From IMG/VR virus record IMGVR_UViG_3300031951_000096, positions 1 through 64,000 of that record: 64,000 bases of DNA. One strand, 5' to 3'. The position numbers were made by a program, and so were the translations under genes. Shown in pieces: positions 56,913 through 64,000 of the stretch (its first letter is position 1; the number at the start of each line of letters is the position of its first letter). The notes beneath the pieces were generated by a model, which made no database searches, was not told the DNA's origin, and was given only the letters and a program-made list of their open reading frames with translations. This stretch comes from a virus.

Positions 56913-59900
56913 ATGTCTAGAATAAAGAAAACTTCTCCACTACAAAATTTATCCAACTTTCAAACTTTTATAGTTGATAATAACCCCCTTTCACAATATT
57001 TTAAAATTTCTGAATTAGGAGATTTATTTACTGCGGGAAAAAATGGATTTCTAATAGAGGGTTCTACATTTCTAAAACCATCAACTGAAATCAAAATTGA
57101 AGTTTTAGATACCGAAGGTAATCCATTATTTGTTCAACCTGGTGAAGGTATACCCGAATACTATGAAGGTTTATCAAAATTAATAGGAGTTTATGTTTAT
57201 GAAGATACACCAATTGGAATAGGTAAAATAACTATTTTGGGTGAATTGGATAAGTATTTGGATGAAAATGGATTTATTCAACCTATACCGGAAGATTGGG
57301 AAGGAATCTATAATATAAAATGGGAAAGGGATATAAAAATTAATAAAAATATTCCTAACGAAACGAGAGTAAGATTTGTAAGAAGACCGGAAGTAATAAT
57401 TGAAGAATTAAATGAAAGTTTTTATTCTAGAAATTTAGTAAATGCAACTCAAAATGATGGATTGGTAAGAGGTGTGGCTTTAACACCATCGGAAGGAACT
57501 ACATTAAGAGGATATAGAGGGGGAATAAGATACTTAATTCAAAAGCAAAGCGGAGTATTTGCAGATGGTGGAACTTATATATCAGTAACAGGAACTAATA
57601 TACAAAATGCTGAAATAGTAGAATACCTTAATAACACATCAGTAATAGTGGCGACACCGTTTACTTCATCTGATGGATTGGTATCAAATTTTAGTGGTAA
57701 AAATTATTCTCTTTCATATCAATATAATCAAAATCCCGTCGCATCATCTATATTAGGTTCATTCGGTAGATTTGAAATAAACCATCTTCAAACTTTTGTT
57801 GGGGATGTTGAAAGAATTAAAGTATTTAAAAAATCAAGAGCCTCGAATGTTGATTACGAAGTTATACAAGATACGAGAGTAGAACCATCGGAACTATTAA
57901 CAACTATTATATCCGGTTCTGCAATAGATGTAGGCCATTTTAGCCAATCATATGAGAATGGACAAAGTTGGAATGCATTTTGGGCTACACAAAGTAATGC
58001 GGGTAATATTTTAGATTCATCAAAAATTTATAGAGCTGTAAAGTTAAGAAACAATCGTTTATCAACAAATTTGGGTGATGATATAAGATTAGAAAGTGGT
58101 AGTGAATATGCATTAGAATTTTACAATTATTACGATACATCATCTAATGATACAAACGATACATTAAAGGTTTATTTAACTAGCACTCTTCGAAGTGGAA
58201 GTGGTATTTCAAATTATTATGTAACTCAAAGTTTGGCAACATTTACCGGTTCAAATGAATTTAGAGGAGCAAATAAAAGGATATTTAATTTTGTCCCACC
58301 TATAACCGATAATTGGACAATAAATTTTGAAGCAAGTAATACAACCGCAAATTCTTATTGGCATGTTGGTAGTGTGAGTTTAAAAGCATCACATGAATTA
58401 GGATTTTCACCAGATGAATTTAGTTTTATAATTCCGGTGGATAGAGATTTAGAGAGAGAAACATTTGATTTTAAATTTGAGTTTTTCGATATAAATAACA
58501 ACTATGTTCCCATTGTAGTAACAAGCGCTAAAACATTTCAAAGTGGTAACATTGGATTAATTGATAAAAATATTACAATAGATGTAGATAAACAATTTTT
58601 TAATTTCTCATCTAGTTTATACCCATTACCTCTTTCTCAATCTATTAATATAGTAGGAACTAAAAATCGAATTTTAGGAAATCTTACTTTGACTAGACAA
58701 GTGTTTGACACCGGAGGATTTGTTATTTCAGAATCAGTTTATGGGGGTGCAGCAAATTATCCAGGTGAATTTACATATTATCACGAAGATTTATATAGTT
58801 TTTCCGCCTCATTAGATGTTACAAAATTCACAGGTTCTCTTCATAATTTACCTACACAAAGTGGTGATACAATAGTTGATAGAATTACCTATACATTAGA
58901 AGAAACCGAATCAACTCAGCCATTTATAAAAAGATTTACAATAGGTAGATTAGTGGCAGGGGCAAGTGGACAAGATGGAACTGATTCAAAGGGTTTATTT
59001 GTAAGTTCTAATACAAATCAATTTTTTTATAAAGCTACAAATTTAAGTTTAAACCCAGTTGGCCAAACAATTTTAATTCAAGCTAAAAGACAAAATTTAG
59101 AATCATTAATAGTTCCAATTGAAGTAAATTCTTCACCTGGTGCACCTGCGTTATCAATAGTAGGAACTGTGGATGGTGTTACAACGTACAGCTTAGTTGG
59201 TAGTTCATATCCTTATTCAATAGGAGATGTAACATATGCATTTACTGGTTCTGATAATTTAGGAATAGAGTATTCTGATTTTGTAAAAATTTCACCTGTA
59301 AAAGTTTTAGATGGGTTTTCGGTAATTGCAACAAATGAAAATACATCATTTCCCGCTCTTTCAACTGGCGCAATATCAGGAAGTTTAAATGCTAGTAGTG
59401 GTTCATTGTTAGTAAAAGTTGGAAATGAAGTAATAAGTTATTCATCACTATTTGTTACTAATTCATATAGCGCTAGTATATCTTCATCTACATCCGCAGG
59501 GGTTGCCGCTAATTTTAATGGTATTAATTATTCATTATCTTCTTTATCAGTAGATAGTGGTTCTTTGGTATTAGATGTAAAATATAAAGATGGTGGGGGA
59601 ACAATAATAAGTTCATCCAAAGAAATTACATATTCTAAAGTAAAAAAGGCAGCGCCTGTCATATCATTTGATATTGTTAATTCAAATCAAAGCACCGATG
59701 CTACATCAACTGGTATTCAAGTTGGAACTTTTGTACCGGTGACAATGAGTATATCTGATACATATGATGGGGTTACCACAAGAAGATTAGCAACTTCATT
59801 AAATCCCACATCGATTCCGAATGGAGCCGTTATATTTGGAAAAACCGTATCAAATGAATTCATAACGGCATCGTTAGCAAATGGGTTTGATTCAGCTGAT

Positions 59901-62543
59901 TTAGTTTTGAATGGAACTGTTTTAGATTCAGAAGGATCTAGTAGAAATATTTCAGGTAGCATTTCGCTATCAAAAGTAAAAAAAGCAGCACCTGTTTTGG
60001 AAATCATTACCACAAACGCTGCACAATCAGTATCAGCAAAATCCACCGGAGAACAAATTGATGCATTTACAAATTCAAGTGTAATTGTTAGGCAAACATA
60101 TAATGGTGTAACATCATCATTAACTATAAATTCTATAACCGCATCATCATCTGATATTTCTAATATAGTAGCAAGTTCTGGTTCTACTAGTAGTACAATA
60201 ACTTTGGCTGGAAGAACATTGGGTAATGGAGTAAATTCAACCGTAATTACCCTAACTGCAAGAGTTACTGATAGTGAGAGTACAAATAGAATTCTTAATG
60301 ATACTATAACATTATCAAAAATTAAAAAGGCAGTTCCATTGGTGGTTGTAAGTGCATCACCACAGGCTCAATCGGTATTGGCTAATACTGCGGGTGTACA
60401 AACTGGAACTTTATCCAATGTTACTGTAAATGCTTTAGAGGGAACAACGAGTAGATTCACATCTATGACTGCAACATATAGTGGGTTTTCAACGAATCCA
60501 ACTATAAGTGGAAATACTCTTACGATGACATCGGCGGTGATGAATGCAGCAGAAGCATCTGCTACTATTGTAGTTACTCATACCGATAGTGAGGGAACTG
60601 CGGGGCAAACCCAAACAATTGTTGTTAGATTTACTAAAGTTCCAACTGGTGCTACCGGTGCCACCGGGCCTTCAGGTTCAAATGGTACAAATGGTACAAA
60701 TGGTACAAATGGATTAAGAACTGCAACCGGAATAATTTATTATCAATTATCAGCGGGATCTGCACCATCTACCCCCGGAGCAACTTCATTTACATTTAGT
60801 ACCGGAAACTTTAGTGGTTTAACATCGAATTGGGCAAAGGGTGCACCAACATTCGCTGCCGGAAATAGTAACAAATATTGGTATTCAACATATACTGCGG
60901 TGGAATCATCTGCAGGAAGTGATGTATCTTCTACACCATCATTTAGTACACCTGTTCAGGCAATCGGATTTAGTGGATTGGTAACGTTTACTGCTGCAAA
61001 TACTTTAGAAGATGGTACAAATGTAATTAACCATATACCATCGGGTTCTATTACAAATCATATTGGTGGTGCAAATGTAACAACTATTCATGGTGGTAAG
61101 ATTTCAACGGGAGTTATAACATCGACTGGATATACATTAGGAAGTGGTGAAACTTTGGCCATCGGAGGTTATACTGTAAATGGAACTATTTTTAATTTAG
61201 ATAATGGTTCTTTAAGAAGTAGAAACTTTTTTATTAGTTCTTCGGGAGATGCATTTTTTAAAGGAAAATTAGCAGCTGCCGGTGGTACATTTAGTGGAGA
61301 GTTAGTTGCAGCAAGTGGATACTTTAGTGGTTCTATTGCAGCTACCGATGGATATATTGGAAGTTGGGTATTGACCGGTCCAACTTTATACGGAACTGCG
61401 AATAATAAAAAGGTTCAATTATCAGCAACTGTACCATCAGTAGAACTTTATAGTGGAAATAGTTTAGTGGTTGATATAAATGCTAATAATGGTTTATCAC
61501 CGAAATCTGTTAGTTTTAGTGGATTTAATTTATCTTCAATCGGACAATCAGCTGGATTTACCGCTTACACATATAACAATCAAATAGGAACTGAATATTA
61601 TAGAGAAAATACTGGTGATTTAACAGGTGGAAGTACTTCATTTACTATATCTGCGGGTGATGCTAATATTGGAAGAACATGTACGATAACTGCAAATGTA
61701 GGTGGAGCTACTCCGAATCGATTTGAAGTTAGCGGAGATGATGGACAAATTCCAGCCACATATCTAGAATATCAAAAATTTTACTATGAATATGGGTTTA
61801 GATTAACAACACCAGATGGAGATGTATATAGTACTGTTTCTTATAATGGTAGTCAAGTAACGAATACAATAGGTACTAGTATCATTACTCATACTATGTC
61901 AGGAGGAACGTTATCAACAACCGTTGTATTAAAACAAGGGTTTTATTCACTTACACCTGTTATAAAAGGAGTTTATGGCGCAGGAGTAATGAGTCAATTT
62001 AATCCTCCGGCTTATTTTTATATGGATATTAATACTCCATCTCTTTCATCTATTGAGGCAGCTATTCCCGTTTCAAAAACTGAATTGGCAGCCGGAGGAT
62101 TTCAAGTTGTATTTAGTAATACCCGATATTTTGAAGTACAAAGAGCCAATAATGCAGATTTTGTTGCTGTTGGAGGAGGATTAACCGCAACTGGAAACAT
62201 AACTGCATTCTCATCTGATAGAAGATTGAAAAATAATATAGAATTGTTATCCAATCCATTAGAAAAATTAAATAAATTATCCGGGTTTACTTATAATTGG
62301 AATGAAACTGCAAATAAATTAGCTGGATATAGTACTGATGAAAAAGTAGTTGGGATGTTTGCACAAGATGTACAAGAAGTTTTACCTGAAGCAGTAAAGA
62401 TTGCACCATTTGATAATGATGGAAATGGTAATTCGAAATCTGGTGAAAATTATTTGACAATACAATACGAAAAAGTAGTTCCATTATTAGTTGAAGCAAT
62501 AAAGGAATTAAAAAAAGAAATAGAAGAATTAAAAAATAAGTAA
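56913..62543 (+). CDS. Long tail fibre with Ig-like repeats, collagen-like segment and S74 autochaperone
   Basis: This 1876-aa protein has an N-terminal attachment region with beta domains, then repeats with boxes KVKKAAPV at about residues 909 and 1021 and KIKKAVPL at 1136, spaced 112-115 residues apart. A collagen-like stretch follows (GATGATGPSGSNG then NGT triplets, about 1245-1270), then further beta repeats. The end is a peptidase S74 intramolecular chaperone (SSDRRLKNNIELL...GMFAQDVQEVLPEAV) from about residue 1768, closing with a coiled coil (IKELKKEIEELKNK). S74 domains drive trimer folding and then cut themselves off at the conserved Ser before DRR. It is the likely receptor-binding fibre. 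Confidence 0.92.
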   Translation: MSRIKKTSPLQNLSNFQTFIVDNNPLSQYFKISELGDLFTAGKNGFLIEGSTFLKPSTEIKIEVLDTEGNPLFVQPGEGIPEYYEGLSKLIGVYVYEDTPIGIGKITILGELDKYLDENGFIQPIPEDWEGIYNIKWERDIKINKNIPNETRVRFVRRPEVIIEELNESFYSRNLVNATQNDGLVRGVALTPSEGTTLRGYRGGIRYLIQKQSGVFADGGTYISVTGTNIQNAEIVEYLNNTSVIVATPFTSSDGLVSNFSGKNYSLSYQYNQNPVASSILGSFGRFEINHLQTFVGDVERIKVFKKSRASNVDYEVIQDTRVEPSELLTTIISGSAIDVGHFSQSYENGQSWNAFWATQSNAGNILDSSKIYRAVKLRNNRLSTNLGDDIRLESGSEYALEFYNYYDTSSNDTNDTLKVYLTSTLRSGSGISNYYVTQSLATFTGSNEFRGANKRIFNFVPPITDNWTINFEASNTTANSYWHVGSVSLKASHELGFSPDEFSFIIPVDRDLERETFDFKFEFFDINNNYVPIVVTSAKTFQSGNIGLIDKNITIDVDKQFFNFSSSLYPLPLSQSINIVGTKNRILGNLTLTRQVFDTGGFVISESVYGGAANYPGEFTYYHEDLYSFSASLDVTKFTGSLHNLPTQSGDTIVDRITYTLEETESTQPFIKRFTIGRLVAGASGQDGTDSKGLFVSSNTNQFFYKATNLSLNPVGQTILIQAKRQNLESLIVPIEVNSSPGAPALSIVGTVDGVTTYSLVGSSYPYSIGDVTYAFTGSDNLGIEYSDFVKISPVKVLDGFSVIATNENTSFPALSTGAISGSLNASSGSLLVKVGNEVISYSSLFVTNSYSASISSSTSAGVAANFNGINYSLSSLSVDSGSLVLDVKYKDGGGTIISSSKEITYSKVKKAAPVISFDIVNSNQSTDATSTGIQVGTFVPVTMSISDTYDGVTTRRLATSLNPTSIPNGAVIFGKTVSNEFITASLANGFDSADLVLNGTVLDSEGSSRNISGSISLSKVKKAAPVLEIITTNAAQSVSAKSTGEQIDAFTNSSVIVRQTYNGVTSSLTINSITASSSDISNIVASSGSTSSTITLAGRTLGNGVNSTVITLTARVTDSESTNRILNDTITLSKIKKAVPLVVVSASPQAQSVLANTAGVQTGTLSNVTVNALEGTTSRFTSMTATYSGFSTNPTISGNTLTMTSAVMNAAEASATIVVTHTDSEGTAGQTQTIVVRFTKVPTGATGATGPSGSNGTNGTNGTNGLRTATGIIYYQLSAGSAPSTPGATSFTFSTGNFSGLTSNWAKGAPTFAAGNSNKYWYSTYTAVESSAGSDVSSTPSFSTPVQAIGFSGLVTFTAANTLEDGTNVINHIPSGSITNHIGGANVTTIHGGKISTGVITSTGYTLGSGETLAIGGYTVNGTIFNLDNGSLRSRNFFISSSGDAFFKGKLAAAGGTFSGELVAASGYFSGSIAATDGYIGSWVLTGPTLYGTANNKKVQLSATVPSVELYSGNSLVVDINANNGLSPKSVSFSGFNLSSIGQSAGFTAYTYNNQIGTEYYRENTGDLTGGSTSFTISAGDANIGRTCTITANVGGATPNRFEVSGDDGQIPATYLEYQKFYYEYGFRLTTPDGDVYSTVSYNGSQVTNTIGTSIITHTMSGGTLSTTVVLKQGFYSLTPVIKGVYGAGVMSQFNPPAYFYMDINTPSLSSIEAAIPVSKTELAAGGFQVVFSNTRYFEVQRANNADFVAVGGGLTATGNITAFSSDRRLKNNIELLSNPLEKLNKLSGFTYNWNETANKLAGYSTDEKVVGMFAQDVQEVLPEAVKIAPFDNDGNGNSKSGENYLTIQYEKVVPLLVEAIKELKKEIEELKNK

Positions 62544-63649
62544 TGGCGTTACCACAATCAGGACCTATTTCAATGGATCAGATGAATACCGATAGAGGTA
62601 TAGCATCTGGAACTAGAATTGATCTAGATGCTGCCGCTATTGCGTATGGTATTCCTTCTACTCCACATGGAATGGATGAGTTTTATGGTAAGAGTGCAGG
62701 AGGTGCAACTCCTCCACCGCCACCACCGCCACCGCCACCTCCACCTCCACCGCCGCCACCGCCACCTCCACCTCCACCGCCGCCACCACCTCCACCGGCT
62801 CTATCAATTACTCAGACAAATGTAATTTGTAGTGGAGGATCGGGTCAAGTAACTTCAACTATGGCTGGGGGCACCGGAACATATGTTAGAATTGCAAGAG
62901 ATACCACTCAGGCAAATGTTGCTAATTTGGTAGCAGGTGGAATGGGTTCTGAATTTGGAGAAGCTATACCATCACCAGGTAATCCATATACTTGGATTAT
63001 GATACCTGATGGTAATTGGTATTTTGCGGTTTATGATGGGACTAATACAACGGTGAATACTACCGCTGTAACGATTTCGTGCGCTGCGGCACCACCTCCA
63101 CCGCCTCCACCTCCACCACCGCCACCGCCACCTCCACCGCCACCATTATATTCTTTTGAGTTGGGATATGATGCTGGAAATAGTGTGGGTGCATGTAGTA
63201 ACCCTACTAATACATTTTATAGTACTTGTACGAATTTAACAACTGGATGTGTGTTAAAGTTAGCGGGTGGAGTATTAAATGCTCCTAATGGGTATTATTC
63301 AAATGGAACTACTGTTTATTATGTTGAAGGTAATGGAACTATTAATACGGTATCGGCATGTGCGGCACCACCGCCACCGCCGCCACCGCCGCCTCCGCCA
63401 CCACCGGCTTATACTTCAATATATTTGGGTTATGATAATACCACTCATCAGAACTCTTGTAATGCACCACAATCGCAGTATTATATAAATGCTGCTAATT
63501 GGATGGATGCTACGCAATTATATTCGGATAATTCCGGAACAATTGCTAGTACAGGATACTATTCAGATGGTGTAAATGCCAGACAATGGACGGCCTCTAG
63601 ATTTGGAGGAGGTTCGTTTGGTTCAACTGAATTATGTAATCCATTTTAA
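62543..63649 (+). CDS. Tail-tip/adhesin-like protein with three poly-proline tracts
   Basis: This 368-aa protein starts ALPQSGPISMDQMNTDRGI, a phage tail motif that precedes a short beta-hairpin-like domain (MDEFYGKSAGG). Three uninterrupted proline tracts follow: 29 Pro (62711-62797), 18 Pro (63092-63145) and 13 Pro (63368-63406). They separate three small Cys-containing beta domains, the last two of which are related (ELGYDAGNSVGAC / YLGYDNTTHQNSC; PNGYYSNG / STGYYSDG). Poly-Pro helices act as stiff rods between binding heads. Such tracts would require EF-P during translation. The gene shares one base with the fibre stop, so it is probably a second adhesin or a fibre cap. Confidence 0.8.
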   Translation: MALPQSGPISMDQMNTDRGIASGTRIDLDAAAIAYGIPSTPHGMDEFYGKSAGGATPPPPPPPPPPPPPPPPPPPPPPPPPPPPPALSITQTNVICSGGSGQVTSTMAGGTGTYVRIARDTTQANVANLVAGGMGSEFGEAIPSPGNPYTWIMIPDGNWYFAVYDGTNTTVNTTAVTISCAAAPPPPPPPPPPPPPPPPPPLYSFELGYDAGNSVGACSNPTNTFYSTCTNLTTGCVLKLAGGVLNAPNGYYSNGTTVYYVEGNGTINTVSACAAPPPPPPPPPPPPPAYTSIYLGYDNTTHQNSCNAPQSQYYINAANWMDATQLYSDNSGTIASTGYYSDGVNARQWTASRFGGGSFGSTELCNPF

Positions 63650-63655
63650 AAATAA

Positions 63656-64000
63656 ATGATGTTTATATCAATAAATGAAAATTGGTTATCTGAAATAAAT
63701 TTTGAAAAATATAAAAATTTTTCAAATACCACCAAACTTTGGGGTGAAAGAACGCATTCCAATGTTTGGTCTGGTAGAGTAATTTACAATAACCAATTTG
63801 AAAATTTAGAAAACGAAAACAAACAATTATTAGATTCTATTCGGAATAAAATTATCTTAGATTATAATTTATCTGAACAAATTTTTCCAGATTATTTAGG
63901 ATTGGTTAAATGGGAAATTGGAGATTTTCAGCATCCACATGCAGATGGAGAAGAAGTTGGTAGACCTCATATATATAATTGGAGGCATTTTGGATGTGTG
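63656..64000 (+). CDS. 2OG-Fe(II) oxygenase, 3' truncated by window edge
   Basis: The first 115 codons are open to the window end. They include WEIGDFQHPHADGE, with H95-A-D97 as the first metal pair of a 2OG oxygenase, following an N-terminal region like other phage members. The distal His and Arg lie beyond the window. A second ATG directly follows the first. Its place after the poly-proline protein is notable, since several relatives of this family hydroxylate proline. Confidence 0.72.
   Translation, partial: MMFISINENWLSEINFEKYKNFSNTTKLWGERTHSNVWSGRVIYNNQFENLENENKQLLDSIRNKIILDYNLSEQIFPDYLGLVKWEIGDFQHPHADGEEVGRPHIYNWRHFGCV

Noticed and set aside
62628-62825. Plus-strand frame rich in His, Arg and Leu inside the poly-proline gene
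   Set aside because: It is the out-of-frame reading of CCN repeats; the proline frame has the conserved tail start and matching downstream domains. The frame at 63279-63488 is the same case.
62711-63406. CCN triplet tracts as a possible CRISPR array or minisatellite
   Set aside because: There are no unique spacers of constant length, and the tracts keep one reading frame with varied proline codons. No CRISPR array was seen anywhere in the window.

Overview
The window is part of a large, AT-rich, T4-like contractile-tail phage genome that most likely infects a Bacteroidetes (Flavobacteriia-type) host. Phage identity rests on a gp25 / gp6 / gp7-like baseplate block, a GH19 tail lysin, a tail fibre with an S74 autochaperone, a gp55-type late sigma factor, a primase, ThyA and a fused gp47-gp46 recombination nuclease. 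The host inference rests on repeated promoters of the Bacteroidetes type (TTG, 19-20 nt, TAnnTTTG), the near absence of Shine-Dalgarno sites and the AT-rich start contexts. Nearly all genes lie on the + strand. The window starts inside an APS kinase gene and ends inside a 2OG oxygenase gene.

Region 1 (1-12.8 kb) is an almost gapless run of small-molecule or protein tailoring enzymes. It holds APS kinase, a nucleotidyltransferase, DUF2061, six 2OG-Fe(II) oxygenases, a flavin-dependent tryptophan-halogenase homologue, two sulfotransferases, a GT8-like glycosyltransferase, two SGNH-like proteins, a Cys-rich zinc protein, an ATP-grasp-like protein with a Hint-like C-terminal block and Cys-rich tail, a 45-aa protein, an RmlC-like epimerase and an amidinotransferase. 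Fourteen of the first 18 proteins, from unrelated families, end in the same kind of C-terminus: [K/S/T/E] followed by two Leu/Ile residues, most often K-S-[LI]-[LI]. This is the strongest undescribed signal I see.

Region 2 (12.8-27.6 kb) is a mosaic of accessory and regulatory genes, several with their own host-type promoters: a TSPPY DNA methyltransferase, a tmRNA gene with an unusually long tag frame, another 2OG oxygenase, a phosphoesterase, a deoxynucleotidase, a lipoprotein, an HD protein, Hsp20, a coiled-coil membrane protein with a probable -1 frameshift extension, a catalytically dead deformylase homologue, the gp55-like sigma factor, a NodU/CmcH carbamoyltransferase, an SGNH-like protein and a possible glycosyltransferase.

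Region 3 (27.6-46.3 kb) encodes baseplate and tail structure. Many of its genes follow a recurrent AT-rich motif (TATTTATA core) that is a candidate late promoter read by the gp55-like sigma factor. Region 4 (46.3-56.8 kb) holds a GIY-YIG-like protein, two SGNH-like proteins, primase, ThyA, a cupin, a candidate restriction-modification pair (unknown protein plus D12 methyltransferase), the gp47-gp46 fusion and a minus-strand ribbon-helix-helix protein. Region 5 (56.9-64 kb) encodes a 1876-aa tail fibre, a poly-proline adhesin-like protein and the start of an eighth 2OG oxygenase.

A working picture: late genes build the virion, while the tailoring cassette makes PAPS and hydroxylates, halogenates, sulfates, glycosylates, carbamoylates or amidinates an unknown acceptor. 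Candidate acceptors are phage surface proteins, host envelope glycans, or the Cys-rich peptide at the end of the ATP-grasp/Hint protein. The acceptor cannot be decided from sequence alone.
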